A stretch of 64,000 nt of DNA, taken from Elainella sp. Prado103. Lineage in GTDB: Bacteria; Cyanobacteriota; Cyanobacteriia; Elainellales; Elainellaceae. Positions 18,030-28,657 of the stretch are shown here, piece after piece. The position numbers were made by a program, and so were the translations under genes. The notes below the pieces were generated by a model, which searched no databases, was not told the origin of the DNA, and saw only the letters and a program-made list of their open reading frames with translations. Within the stretch, counting starts at the first letter, position 1. Each line of letters opens with the position of its first letter. Location: the NCBI GenBank assembly GCA_025454395.1, contig JALOOM010000025.1, positions 1-64,000 on the forward strand, given 5' to 3'.

Positions 18030-19160
18030 ATGGCAGGTGACTACTACGACATCCTTGGCGTTTCTCGGAGTGCTGACAAAGAGGAAATTAAGCGGGCTTA
18101 CCGGCGTTTAGCTCGGAAGTTCCATCCCGATGTAAATAAAGACCCCGGAGCGGAAGAGCGGTTTAAGGAAATTAACCGAGCCTATGAAGTGCTTTCTGAC
18201 CCAGAAGTCAAAGCTCGCTACGATCGATTCGGCGAAGCAGGTGTTGGTTCAGCAGCCGGGGCAGGATATCAAGACTTCAGTGATTTGGGCGGCTTTGCCG
18301 ACATTTTCGAAAGCTTTTTCAGTGGTTTTTCAACCGGCATGGGGCAACAATCCCGTCGTCGAGCCGGCCCCACACGCGGGGATGATCTACGGCTTGATCT
18401 GAAGCTGGATTTTCGGGAGGCCGTGTTTGGGGGCGAGAAAGAAATTCGGATTAGCCACCTGGAAACTTGCACAGTCTGTAAGGGGAGTGGTGCAAAACCA
18501 GGTACTCAGCCCCGAGGTTGCCCCACCTGTAATGGAGCAGGACAAGTGCGGCGAGCCACCCGTACCCCCTTTGGTAGTTTTACCCAGGTTTCAGTTTGTC
18601 CTACCTGCAATGGCAATGGTCAGGTGATTGAAGACAAATGCGAATCCTGCGGGGGCAGTGGTCAGAAACAAGAGGCGAAGAAGCTAAAGATTACAATTCC
18701 AGCCGGTGTGGATAATGGCACGCGCTTACGAGTTTCTGGCGAAGGAGATGCTGGACAGCGAGGTGGGCCAGCAGGCGATCTCTATGTTTACTTGTTTGTC
18801 AACGAAGATGCCAAGTTCCAGCGGGATGGCATTAATATTCTCTCTGAAGTAAAAATTAGCTACTTACAAGCAATTCTGGGCGATCGAATTGAGATTGAAA
18901 CCGTAGATGGTGCGGTTGAAGTCACGATCAACCCCGGTACCCAACCCAATACTGTCCTGACCTTAGAACATCGAGGCGTTCCTCGGTTAGGTAATTCTGC
19001 CAGTCGGGGAGATCATCTCCTGACCATACAGGTGGACATTCCGACCAAGGTCAGCACTGAAGAGCGGGAATTGCTCGACAAGTTAGTGAAAATTCGCGGC
19101 GATCGATTGAGTAAGGGCGGAGGGATTGAAGGCTTTTTAGGAGGGCTCTTTCGCGGATGA
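18030..19160 (+). CDS. dnaJ: Co-chaperone DnaJ (Hsp40, type I)
   Basis: A 376-residue class I J-protein. The J domain (1-70) carries the HPD motif in [16 protein letters not shown]; a Gly/Phe-rich stretch follows ([17 protein letters not shown]), then four CxxCxGxG zinc repeats ([32 protein letters not shown]) and the C-terminal substrate domain. It stimulates DnaK ATPase and delivers unfolded clients. It is 135 bp after dnaK and overlaps the following tusA-like gene by 4 bp (ATGA). Confidence 0.98.
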   Translation: MAGDYYDILGVSRSADKEEIKRAYRRLARKFHPDVNKDPGAEERFKEINRAYEVLSDPEVKARYDRFGEAGVGSAAGAGYQDFSDLGGFADIFESFFSGFSTGMGQQSRRRAGPTRGDDLRLDLKLDFREAVFGGEKEIRISHLETCTVCKGSGAKPGTQPRGCPTCNGAGQVRRATRTPFGSFTQVSVCPTCNGNGQVIEDKCESCGGSGQKQEAKKLKITIPAGVDNGTRLRVSGEGDAGQRGGPAGDLYVYLFVNEDAKFQRDGINILSEVKISYLQAILGDRIEIETVDGAVEVTINPGTQPNTVLTLEHRGVPRLGNSASRGDHLLTIQVDIPTKVSTEERELLDKLVKIRGDRLSKGGGIEGFLGGLFRG

Positions 19161-19414
19161 GTCACCCTGAAGTCGATGACCAGATGGATTTGCGGGGCAC
19201 TCCTTGCCCACTCAATTTTGTGCGTACGAAGTTACGCCTGCAAAAGATGCCACCCGGAGCGTTGTTAGAAGTTTGGCTTGACCCAGGTGAACCGATCGAA
19301 CAGGTACCGGATAGTCTGCGCATGGCGGGCTACGAGATCGAACAAATTATTGACCAGGGGGACTTCTTTGCCTTAAAAATCCGCCGTCCGGCCTCTGAAT
19401 GGGCAGAGTGTTAA
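19157..19414 (+). CDS. TusA/SirA-family sulfur-carrier-like protein
   Basis: An 85-residue TusA-family protein with the family signature [19 protein letters not shown]; the conserved Cys17 of CPxP-type motifs is present as PCPLN. In TusA this Cys carries a persulfide for tRNA thiolation and cofactor synthesis. The start overlaps the dnaJ stop (ATGA), so it is translationally coupled to dnaJ, an arrangement I recall from other cyanobacteria. This suggests a role tied to chaperone or ribosome maturation genes, but that is inference. Confidence 0.9.
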   Translation: MSHPEVDDQMDLRGTPCPLNFVRTKLRLQKMPPGALLEVWLDPGEPIEQVPDSLRMAGYEIEQIIDQGDFFALKIRRPASEWAEC

Positions 19415-19439
19415 CAGGTCAACTCTTTGGAACTCACAT

Positions 19440-20570
19440 TTGAGCGCTGAGTCTTGTATGGGTGATGGCTGCTTTGATCCACCCGATCAGGGGCACTCTG
19501 ATGCTGCCCTACTGGGCACGGTATTGGCCGTACAAGCCAATTACTACTGGGTCAGGCTGGCTCAGACAGTCAGGGTTGATGTCAGCAGCGAGCCGATCGA
19601 GTTTCTGCTCTGCACCCGTCGTACCCGGCTGAAGAAAATTGGTCAGCAGGTGATGGTTGGCGATCGAGTGCAAGTTGAAGAACCGGATTGGTCAGGTCAT
19701 AGAGGAGCCATTACCCAAGTGTTGCCTCGTCAGACCCAACTCGATCGTCCGCCAATTGCCAACGTTGATCAGATTTTACTGGTGTTTGCTCTAGCAGAAC
19801 CCGCTCTGGATCCAGTCCAGCTCAGTCGTTTTCTGATCAAAGCTGAATCGACTGGACTTCAGATCAGTCTGACACTCAACAAAGCCGACCTACTTGCCGT
19901 TGATACCCAGGTATCTTGGCAGCAGCGCTTACAGCAATGGGGCTATAATCCAATGTTGCTGAGCTTGCAACACCGTCAAGGATTAGCAGCCATTCAAACC
20001 CAGCTCGATCGAAGAATTACTGTGGTTTCAGGGCCTTCTGGAGTTGGCAAATCCAGTTTAATTAATGCCCTGATTCCCAAAATTGAACTACGCACCAGCA
20101 CCGTATCGGGTAAATTGGGCCGAGGCCGCCACACTACGCGGCATGTCGAATTATTCGAACTACCCACGGGCGGACTCCTTGCAGACACACCTGGCTTTAA
20201 TCAACCTGACCTGACCTGTGGCCCCGCCGAACTCGCCCGTTATTTTCCAGAAGCTCGTCAACGTCTTGAGCAAGCCGCCTGCCAATTTAGCAACTGCCTA
20301 CATCGGGATGAGCCCAACTGCGTGGTTCGAGGCGACTGGGAACGATATACCCATTATTTAACCTTTTTGGAAGAGGCGATCCTTTACCAGCAGGCAATCG
20401 ATCGGCGGGGCGAAGAAGAATCAACTCTGAAGGTGAAATCAAAGGGGAATGGCTTACGACAATCTGAACCCAAACTGGCTGCCAAGAAGTATCGTCGTCC
20501 CTCCCGCCGCACTGAAAAACAGACTCTGCGCGAACTCTATCAAGATAGCGATGACCAGGATGCCGATTGA
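19440..20570 (+). CDS. rsgA: Ribosome small-subunit-dependent GTPase RsgA
   Basis: A 376-residue circularly permuted GTPase that assists late 30S maturation. The order is diagnostic: N-terminal OB fold (GTVLAVQANYYWVRL), then G4 LTLNKADLL before G1 GPSGVGKSSLIN and G3 DTPGFN, then the zinc finger CQFSNCLHRDEPNC. The assigned start is TTG; an ATG 18 bp in (MGDGCFDPP) is an alternative. The last about 50 residues are basic (SKGNGLRQSEPKLAAKKYRR) and could contact rRNA. It is 25 bp after the tusA-like gene and ends the chaperone block. Confidence 0.95.
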   Translation: MSAESCMGDGCFDPPDQGHSDAALLGTVLAVQANYYWVRLAQTVRVDVSSEPIEFLLCTRRTRLKKIGQQVMVGDRVQVEEPDWSGHRGAITQVLPRQTQLDRPPIANVDQILLVFALAEPALDPVQLSRFLIKAESTGLQISLTLNKADLLAVDTQVSWQQRLQQWGYNPMLLSLQHRQGLAAIQTQLDRRITVVSGPSGVGKSSLINALIPKIELRTSTVSGKLGRGRHTTRHVELFELPTGGLLADTPGFNQPDLTCGPAELARYFPEARQRLEQAACQFSNCLHRDEPNCVVRGDWERYTHYLTFLEEAILYQQAIDRRGEEESTLKVKSKGNGLRQSEPKLAAKKYRRPSRRTEKQTLRELYQDSDDQDAD

Positions 20571-20682
20571 AGCGATGTGCAACGAGGCGGAGCAGGGTGA
20601 AGGCTGGCTGAACGATGCAGATGAATTATCCAAGGGCGAAAAATGCAGGAATTGCCGCATCTTGCGAGCATTCCAGTCTTTT

Positions 20683-20733
20683 TATTGATAATCCGTGATT
20701 ATTGATAATCCGTGATTATTGATAATCCGTGAC
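20683..20733. repeat. 17-bp tandem repeat, 3 units
   Basis: Three near-perfect copies of TATTGATAATCCGTGAT. The stop codon of the minus-strand SpoIID-like gene lies at the junction of units two and three, so the last codons of that gene are repeat-derived. Confidence 0.95.
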
Positions 20734-21900
20734 AATGCGACTCACCCCTGTACTGGGATAGTAATTCGCCAGAATTTGGAGATATGTATATCCTTGTTCA
20801 GCCAGGTTTAACGCACCCAGTTGGCTCATTCCCTGTCCCCGAAACGCTTCGGCGACAATATCGTCAGAAGCCGCATACAGGGATTCCACAATTCCCCCTC
20901 GATAGCTGACAAATTCTCCGGCGGTTTGATCAACCGCTTGGCTGGTTTCAGGAGCTTCTCGGTAAATGCCGCTATAAACCTGATAGTATTCTGTCGCACC
21001 CAAGTGAAACAGCGAACTCATGGGTTTGAAGTAATAAGTGAGGGCATAGGATCGAGCCGCTACCGCCTGAGCCTTTAATGCTTCAGAATGCCAACTCGGT
21101 GAAACCTCACTCGCTACGACACTATGCAGATAGTTGCGCAGATTGACCAGATTGACCACCCAAAGCTCACCGGCATCATTGACCAGCAAGAGTCGGCCAC
21201 GATAGGTACGATCGCCCAAGGTCAGCAGTCCTCCCTCCACAGGTTCGATCAAAGTCACAGTCGGCACGGCTGAATCATTCATCTGAAGACCATCACTACT
21301 CGGCTGCACGGTATATCCCCCTGCCGCCAAAGTGGTCAATGGATTGCGACTCTGATCCATCACCACTAACCCTTTTGTACTACCTACGATCGCCTTAGGC
21401 ACGCCCTCTGCAATGGCCACCCGCATTTCAATCAGAGCATCGACCGAAGCCGCCGAGCTAGTAAAATTGGCTTTGTACTGCTGGTTGAGGGCTTGCTGCT
21501 CAGGAGTCAACGCCGGTTTTGCTGAGTTGGCCGTCTGGGCTGGCGGTGGGGTGGCTTTGGTGGCAGTTTTGGTCGCTGCTTTGCCTGAAGGCTGAGTCGC
21601 TGGGTCAGAAGCAGACAAGCCTGGAGCAGGGGTGCCTGAGAGATGGGTTGCGCGATCTGATCCAGTCACCATCGGATCACCAATGGATTGGATTGTTTTC
21701 TGCAATGAACGATCCGCAGAGACTCCCTCGGTCAAGCGATTGCCGGAGGCTACGATCGGCGTGGATTGAGACGAAACAGATTGACGATGGAGAAATGCCA
21801 ATACCAGCCCCAGTTGCAGGGTTGCCAATAGCAAAATCAGAAGCAAGGGATAGCGCTGAAACTGACGTTGAATCCATTGAACAGGTTGTGACTTTCCCAT
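20716..21900 (-). CDS. SpoIID/LytB-domain protein, membrane-anchored
   Basis: A 394-residue protein with one N-terminal membrane anchor (LLLILLLATLQLGLVLAFL), a Ser/Thr/Pro/Ala-rich linker (about 40-130) and a SpoIID (amidase enhancer) domain: LLLVNDAGELWVVNLVNLRNYL, then VVASEVSPSWHSEALKAQAVAARSYAL. SpoIID enzymes cleave denuded glycan strands of peptidoglycan (a lytic transglycosylase activity). The C-terminal motif is FRGQGMSQLGALNLAEQGY; the paralogue at 40127-42067 has GHGVGMSQTGA, so the first His is Gln here. It faces the periplasm and probably acts in wall remodelling. The last residues fall in a tandem repeat. Confidence 0.88.
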   Translation of the reverse strand: MGKSQPVQWIQRQFQRYPLLLILLLATLQLGLVLAFLHRQSVSSQSTPIVASGNRLTEGVSADRSLQKTIQSIGDPMVTGSDRATHLSGTPAPGLSASDPATQPSGKAATKTATKATPPPAQTANSAKPALTPEQQALNQQYKANFTSSAASVDALIEMRVAIAEGVPKAIVGSTKGLVVMDQSRNPLTTLAAGGYTVQPSSDGLQMNDSAVPTVTLIEPVEGGLLTLGDRTYRGRLLLVNDAGELWVVNLVNLRNYLHSVVASEVSPSWHSEALKAQAVAARSYALTYYFKPMSSLFHLGATEYYQVYSGIYREAPETSQAVDQTAGEFVSYRGGIVESLYAASDDIVAEAFRGQGMSQLGALNLAEQGYTYLQILANYYPSTGVSRIVTDYQ

Positions 21901-22074
21901 AGGATGATTTCAGATGACTCCTGCTGATCCGAGAGCGTACTCCATCATCACCAAACCTACAAGTGTTAAGTGATTTGTCTGTATTGAGTGTATCGACTCC
22001 AGACATTTTTAGTGATTTTTATATTTCCTACAGATTTACCAGTTCAACTGCTCGAAATGTAACAGTTTGCAACA

Positions 22075-22080
22075 TATAAT
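22075..22080 (+). promoter_or_regulatory. Candidate -10 element of the crtP promoter
   Basis: TATAAT, a perfect sigma-70 -10 hexamer, lies 44 bp before the crtP ATG. At 17-bp spacing the -35 position reads TCGAAA, a weak match, so the promoter would rely on the -10 box or an activator. Confidence 0.5.
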
Positions 22081-22115
22081 ATGAAGGTCAATAAGCCATC
22101 AATTGTTGAAGGTAG

Positions 22116-23546
<1,431 letters not shown>

Positions 23547-23584
23547 AGGAGGGTGCTTCAAATGTCCGGCGCTAGTTTACTGGG

Positions 23585-23616
23585 ATCGAGGAATCACGAT
23601 ATCGAGGAATCACGAT
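23585..23616. repeat. 16-bp direct repeat in the crtP-crtB gap
   Basis: Two exact adjacent copies of ATCGAGGAATCACGAT. No other gene or clear terminator is seen in this 215-bp gap. Confidence 0.9.
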
Positions 23617-23761
23617 ACGGATCGAGAAACCGATCACCCTTTGTAGACACTGATTGTAAAGAGCCACTGTTGATTTGCTGCGTTGATTCCACCTTCGTAG
23701 GAGAATAGCTTGATAGCTTGCTCGAATCTCCACTTTTCGTCAACCTTCAGCTTGCGATGTA

Positions 23762-24685
23762 ATGCTGCAACTGCCTGAATCTCCCCGTATCACCACTCTG
23801 GCTCCTCTGGAGGATGCCTACGAACTTTGTCGGCAAATTACGGCAGAGTACTCCAAAACGTTCTATTTGGGCACTTTGCTCATGCCTGAGGAGAAACGTC
23901 GAGCAATCTGGGCCATTTACGTCTGGTGTCGTCGCACCGATGAGCTGGTCGATGGCCCGAAAGCAGAACAGACGACTGATTCTACCCTCGATCAGTGGGA
24001 GCAACATCTAGAATCTCTGTTTGCTGGACACCCGATCGAAGCAGTTGACGTGGCCTTAGTGGATACGCTGGAACGGTTCCCGATCGGCATCCAACCCTTC
24101 CGAGATATGATTGCTGGACAACGGATGGATCTCTATCGCAGCCGTTATGAAACCTTCGACGAGTTAAAGCTTTACTGCTATCGGGTAGCAGGCACCGTAG
24201 GGCTGATGACCACTCCAGTGATGGGGGTCGATCACAGTTGCCTCAGTGCCCCTTGGATCCAAGCAGTGCATAGTCCTGAGCCAGAAGCCGTTGCGCTAGG
24301 GATTGCCAACCAGCTCACCAACATTCTGCGCGATGTCGGGGAAGATGCGCGGCGGGGACGTATCTACTTACCCTTGGAGGATTTAGAGCGCTTTCAGTAC
24401 AGCGAGAAAGATCTCCTCAACGGGGTAGTAGACGAGCGCTGGTGCCGTCTCATGCAGTTTCAAATTACACGGGCCCGACGATTCTTTACAGAAGCAGAAC
24501 AGGGCATTAGCTTGTTGAGTCCAGATGCGCGTTTTCCAGTCTGGGCAGCGTTAATGCTGTACCGTGGCATCTTAGACATCATCGAAAAAAATCAATACGA
24601 TGTCTTCCACAAACGCGCCTATGTGCCAGGGTGGCAAAAATTGTTCTACCTGCCTTTAGCCAAAGTGCGATCGGAAGTCCTCTAG
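23762..24685 (+). CDS. crtB: 15-cis-phytoene synthase CrtB
   Basis: A 307-residue enzyme that joins two geranylgeranyl diphosphates into phytoene. The two Asp-rich Mg-binding motifs of the squalene/phytoene synthase family are intact: YVWCRRTDELVDGP (first DxxxD) and NQLTNILRDVGEDARRGR (second). YCYRVAGTVGLMTTPVMG and the C-terminal IEKNQYDVFHKRAYVP agree with cyanobacterial CrtB. It follows crtP, so the pair supplies zeta-carotene for beta-carotene and xanthophylls in the photosystems. The start ATG gives MLQLPESPRITTLAPLEDAY. Length is normal. Confidence 0.97.
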   Translation: MLQLPESPRITTLAPLEDAYELCRQITAEYSKTFYLGTLLMPEEKRRAIWAIYVWCRRTDELVDGPKAEQTTDSTLDQWEQHLESLFAGHPIEAVDVALVDTLERFPIGIQPFRDMIAGQRMDLYRSRYETFDELKLYCYRVAGTVGLMTTPVMGVDHSCLSAPWIQAVHSPEPEAVALGIANQLTNILRDVGEDARRGRIYLPLEDLERFQYSEKDLLNGVVDERWCRLMQFQITRARRFFTEAEQGISLLSPDARFPVWAALMLYRGILDIIEKNQYDVFHKRAYVPGWQKLFYLPLAKVRSEVL

Positions 24686-24711
24686 CGCTCACTCCCTATT
24701 GCGGACTTCCA

Positions 24712-24753
24712 GCAACGATATGCAAGCAACGGTATGCAAGCAACGGTATGCAA
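24712..24753. repeat. 14-bp tandem repeat carrying the ldcA start codon
   Basis: Three copies of GCAACGGTATGCAA (first GCAACGATATGCAA). Each copy holds one ATG. Because 14 is not a multiple of three, only the third ATG (24748) is in frame with the downstream gene. Confidence 0.95.
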
Positions 24754-25659
24754 ATTTGCCAATTGCCCCCGCCCCTCAAACCTGGAGATACGTTTGCAGT
24801 CATCGCGCCCAGCGGCACCTTACGGGAACGGGAAGCCCTGGAAAAGGGATTGCAGATTTTCCAGTCACGGGGCTACCAGGTTAAGCTTTGTTCAGGGTAT
24901 GACCGGCGCTGGGGCTATTTGGCAGGCACGGATACCGAACGACGCAGTCAGCTAGCAACCCTTCTCCAAGATCCCGCTTATCCAGCCCTATTGTGTTTGC
25001 GCGGGGGCTATGGGGGAGCCAGACTCTTGGAAGATTGGCACTGGCCGATCGCTGCACCAAAATGGTTGATTGGGTTCTCTGATATCACCAGCCTACTCTG
25101 GAGTTATGGCAAGCAAGGAGTTTCAGGAGTTCATGCTCCTCTGCTAACGACTATTCATGCAGAACCCGACTGGTCGATTCAACGGTTGTTTAACTGGCTG
25201 GAAGGCCGATCGATCGAGCCCCTCCAGGGGACGAGTTGGCGGGGTGGTCATAGCCTGGGTCTCCTGCTGCCTGCTAATTTAACCGTTGCTACGCACCTCT
25301 TGGGCACCGCCGCCCAACCCTGTCTCGAACAAGTGATCTTGGCCTTTGAAGATGTGGCAGAAGCGCCTTATCGGATCGATCGAATGTTGACTCAATGGCG
25401 GATGCTAGGACTTTTCAAGCAAATCAGCGGGATCGCCCTGGGACGTTTTAGCCAATGTGAACCCACTCCACATTTACCCAGTTTCACGGTAACGGAAGTC
25501 TTACAGGATCGTTTAGCGGACTTGAACATTCCGATCGTCGCCGATTTGCCTTTTGGGCATGATGGAGTCAATGCGGCTTTGCCGGTGGGGAGATGGGTTG
25601 AACTGGATGGGGATCGGGGCACACTAGCCGTCCTCAACTCCTCAAGCCCTGACAATTAG
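24748..25659 (+). CDS. ldcA: Muramoyltetrapeptide (LD-) carboxypeptidase, S66 family
   Basis: The ORF track begins at 24631 inside crtB; the ATG at 24748 gives MQICQLPPPLKPGDTFAVIA, which aligns with the family start. The 303-residue serine peptidase removes the terminal D-Ala from murein tetrapeptides in wall recycling. Family marks: VIAPSGTLREREALEKG, LLCLRGGYGGARLL, the nucleophile region IGFSDITSLLWS, the Glu in LAFEDVAEAPYRIDRML and the His in LPFGHDGVNAALPVG, giving a plausible Ser-Glu-His triad. No signal peptide. The start codon sits in a tandem repeat with no evident ribosome site, so expression could depend on that repeat. Confidence 0.93.
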   Translation: MQICQLPPPLKPGDTFAVIAPSGTLREREALEKGLQIFQSRGYQVKLCSGYDRRWGYLAGTDTERRSQLATLLQDPAYPALLCLRGGYGGARLLEDWHWPIAAPKWLIGFSDITSLLWSYGKQGVSGVHAPLLTTIHAEPDWSIQRLFNWLEGRSIEPLQGTSWRGGHSLGLLLPANLTVATHLLGTAAQPCLEQVILAFEDVAEAPYRIDRMLTQWRMLGLFKQISGIALGRFSQCEPTPHLPSFTVTEVLQDRLADLNIPIVADLPFGHDGVNAALPVGRWVELDGDRGTLAVLNSSSPDN

Positions 25660-25681
25660 CAACCTGGTTCATCCCCATCCG

Positions 25682-28582
25682 CTAAGCCATCGTTAGGCAA
25701 CCTTCCAGAGCTTGCAGCAAATCTTTATCCAGATAGGGCTTCGTTAAGTAGGCTTTAGCCCCCAACTGGGTTGCCAACTGACGATATTTTTCGCTACTGC
25801 GATAGGTCAACATCAAAACAGGGACGGTGATTCCTTGTTGACGACAGCGGCTTAACACCTCTAACCCATTCATGCGGGGCATTTCAATATCACAGATCAG
25901 CGCTGCCACATCGGTATGCAATCTGAGTTGGGCGATCGCTTCCCAACCATCCTTGGCTTGCAGCACTTGATAGCCCGCCTTGGCTAATGTTTTGGAGAGG
26001 GCGTGACGAATCGTCAGCGAATCATCCGCAATCAAAATTTTGGGAACGGCAGGGGTTCGACGAGCTTGAATTGGCATAGATTCCCGTGGTAGTTGAGACA
26101 CCTGCCGCCATTTCTCAACCAATGCTGAGCCATCTAACACCGGCACCAACCGACCATCCACCAGAATCGTACAGCCCGACAAACAGGCAGGGGGCGCAAT
26201 CGCATCGTTAAAAGGTTTCACCATCATGTCTTGCTCTAAAACAATGTGATCGACCTTCAAGGCCAGGATCATGCCACCATGGGACAACAACAGTAAGGGA
26301 AAGTTCTTTGTCCGTTGCCAGGCCGGATCAGACCGCTTTAAGGGTTTTTCACCCTCTAGCACACGGGGGTAATGATAGGTCAATAGCAAAGATTCGGGAT
26401 AGATCGGCACAAACTGGCCTTGCCAATGGTAGTACTGATACCCAGCTTCGGTTTGGAACACTTGTTCCGAGGCGACAGTAATCGCCTCTAACATCTCAAC
26501 GGGGATCGCCAGCAAATTCTCCTGAATACTGAACACCAGCAGCTTCGTGATGGTCAGGGTCAGCGGTAAGCGTAGGGTGAAGCTCGTGCCTTTACCAGGC
26601 TGAGAATCAACCGTGACCGCCCCTTTCATGGCTTGAATTTGAGCTTGCACGGCATATAAGCCCATGCCCCGACCGGAGAGATCATTGACTTCTTCGGTTG
26701 TAGAAAAACCTGGAGCAAACAAATAATCCATCAGTTGTTGATGGGTCAGAGCTGCTGCCGTTTCTGCTGCAATCAAATTGAGGGCGATCACAGTTGTCCG
26801 CACCTGATCAAAATCAATGCCTTGACCATCATCCCGTACCTCTAGATAGGTCTGATTACCCCGATGCCAGGCCCGAATCGTAATGTGACCTTGGGCGGGT
26901 TTGCCAAGCATTTGCCGGACTTCCGCTGGCTCGATACCATGATCAAACGCATTCCGTACCAGGTGAACGAGTGGATCATAAAGCTTTTGCAGGATGGCTT
27001 TATCAACCAGAGTCTGCGTGCCTTTGAGTTCTAAAACCACGGGTTTTTGTTCCGCTTCGGCCAGGTCACGCACCATGCGGGGAAATTGGTTGAGTAATTC
27101 GCTGACTGGCAGCATCTGCGCCTGAAACAGGTTGCGCTGTACTTGCTTCAGTGTTTTTTGTTTTTGTTTATCAATCTGCTGTAACCGCTGATCCAGCAGC
27201 ATCAGATCTTGGATTGCCTCACCGAACTGCGCCAGTTCTTCCACGATCGACTGGGTGGTGGACTGTAAGTAAGCCTGTCCTCGGGCTTGCAGGCGACGAG
27301 AGCGCTGCTGATCTGCTGTCACCGCTAGCCGAGAAGCCGGTTGCTGTTGTGCCCAGCGGCTTAAACTGACCGCCAGTTGCCGGACGCGACCGAAAGATTG
27401 GGTCAGAAATTCTAAGGTTTCGATTTGCTGATCTCGCTGCGATCGAAATCGATTATCTTGCGTGACCAACTCACTCACTAAATTGGTCAGTGGCTCTAGC
27501 TGTCCGCCTTCCGGCCGCAAACCCAACCGTGGGGTCGGCGGGGGAGACAGCCGGGTCGAAAACATCGGTTGGGCCGGCACCAGCGCAGTGGTGGTAGGAG
27601 GGGGAGTATGCGGAGAGTCTTCCCACCCAGCAGTCCGCCGTTCTGGTGCTGCCAATTCCGCCAGGCTCGATCGAGCATAGGAGCTATGGCTTTCAAGACT
27701 CAGAGACAGCAGATCAGCATCTGGGAGGGCCTGGAGGGCTTGCCAAATTGCCTGACTGATCGATCGCACCTGATCCGGTCGATTTTGGAGGTCAGATAAC
27801 CCTTGCTCTGCCACCTGAATGAGGCGATCGTTCTGAGCCAATTCACCCAAACCTCTAAAAATTTCGAGCTGGGCAGCCAGCACACTGGCATTCGTAAATG
27901 CTTCGGCAGCCACCTGGGTATCACCACCAGACTCACTCCCAGCTTGCCAATCCAGTTGGGAGCGCAGGACATCTAGCCGGTGGATGCCAGACCTTAATTC
28001 TTGCAGGAACAAATCCTGGCTGAAGAATTCAACCGATGCCTGCTCGCCTGAATGGGCTACTTCTGGAGCTTCTATTCTCACTGGCAGAGTCGAATCAACC
28101 GTTGGCAGCGAGTAGCTGAGCGGGATGACGGGCGGCTGCCAGTCCTCCTCCTGCCCGGTAAACGACACAGGAGCGGCCAGGGTTTTGAGTTGAGTCGCTA
28201 GCGTTTGCCAAACTGGGCTACTGAGAGCAGCCAAGGCGATATCATCACTACAGCCGGTTTCCAGTTCTTCTAGCAGGGGCATTTTCAAACAGTCAAACGC
28301 CTGCAAAATCAGATTTTCCAGGGCAAGGTCGATCGGAACAGCGCGATCGGAACAGGCCTTCAGCACCGTTTCTAATTGATGTGCCAAAGTTTGAATCTGC
28401 CCTAAACCTACACAGGCAGCCCCCCCTTTGAGCGAGTGAGCCGCTCGCATGAGCCGATAAATTTTCGCCACACTGTGGTCAGACTTTAAGTCTAGTAGCC
28501 CTTCCTCCAGGGTTTGTAAGAGTTCCGGTACTTCTTGGAGGAAGAACTGATAAGACTCAGAGGGACGGAAGTCAGAAACCAT
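25682..28582 (-). CDS. pixL: CheA-type hybrid histidine kinase of a phototaxis system (PixL-like)
   Basis: A 966-residue chemotaxis kinase. Domains in order: Hpt (1-110) with the phosphoryl-accepting His49 in RAAHSLKGGAACVG; a variable region; a dimerisation helix region; ATPase with N box LVHLVRNAFDHGIEP, G1 DDGQGIDF and G2 GRGMGLYAVQAQI; a CheW-like domain (SIQENLLAIPVEMLEAI); and a C-terminal receiver (about 845-963) with phospho-Asp in ALICDIEMPRMNGLEVL and Lys in AYLTKPY. CheA plus receiver is the PixL/TaxAY1 and PilL layout. It follows pixJ by 75 bp, a gap with a 15-bp unit (TAAAATGACGAGGTC) repeated twice. It should receive signal from PixJ through PixI and pass phosphate to pilus-motor regulators. 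pixG and pixH are not in the window. Confidence 0.93.
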   Translation of the reverse strand: MVSDFRPSESYQFFLQEVPELLQTLEEGLLDLKSDHSVAKIYRLMRAAHSLKGGAACVGLGQIQTLAHQLETVLKACSDRAVPIDLALENLILQAFDCLKMPLLEELETGCSDDIALAALSSPVWQTLATQLKTLAAPVSFTGQEEDWQPPVIPLSYSLPTVDSTLPVRIEAPEVAHSGEQASVEFFSQDLFLQELRSGIHRLDVLRSQLDWQAGSESGGDTQVAAEAFTNASVLAAQLEIFRGLGELAQNDRLIQVAEQGLSDLQNRPDQVRSISQAIWQALQALPDADLLSLSLESHSSYARSSLAELAAPERRTAGWEDSPHTPPPTTTALVPAQPMFSTRLSPPPTPRLGLRPEGGQLEPLTNLVSELVTQDNRFRSQRDQQIETLEFLTQSFGRVRQLAVSLSRWAQQQPASRLAVTADQQRSRRLQARGQAYLQSTTQSIVEELAQFGEAIQDLMLLDQRLQQIDKQKQKTLKQVQRNLFQAQMLPVSELLNQFPRMVRDLAEAEQKPVVLELKGTQTLVDKAILQKLYDPLVHLVRNAFDHGIEPAEVRQMLGKPAQGHITIRAWHRGNQTYLEVRDDGQGIDFDQVRTTVIALNLIAAETAAALTHQQLMDYLFAPGFSTTEEVNDLSGRGMGLYAVQAQIQAMKGAVTVDSQPGKGTSFTLRLPLTLTITKLLVFSIQENLLAIPVEMLEAITVASEQVFQTEAGYQYYHWQGQFVPIYPESLLLTYHYPRVLEGEKPLKRSDPAWQRTKNFPLLLLSHGGMILALKVDHIVLEQDMMVKPFNDAIAPPACLSGCTILVDGRLVPVLDGSALVEKWRQVSQLPRESMPIQARRTPAVPKILIADDSLTIRHALSKTLAKAGYQVLQAKDGWEAIAQLRLHTDVAALICDIEMPRMNGLEVLSRCRQQGITVPVLMLTYRSSEKYRQLATQLGAKAYLTKPYLDKDLLQALEGCLTMA

Positions 28583-28657
28583 ATTTGAACGCCATTGAAC
28601 ACAGTTAAAATGACGAGGTCTAAAATGACGGGGTCTGGAGGAGCGAGTATCTCAGCA

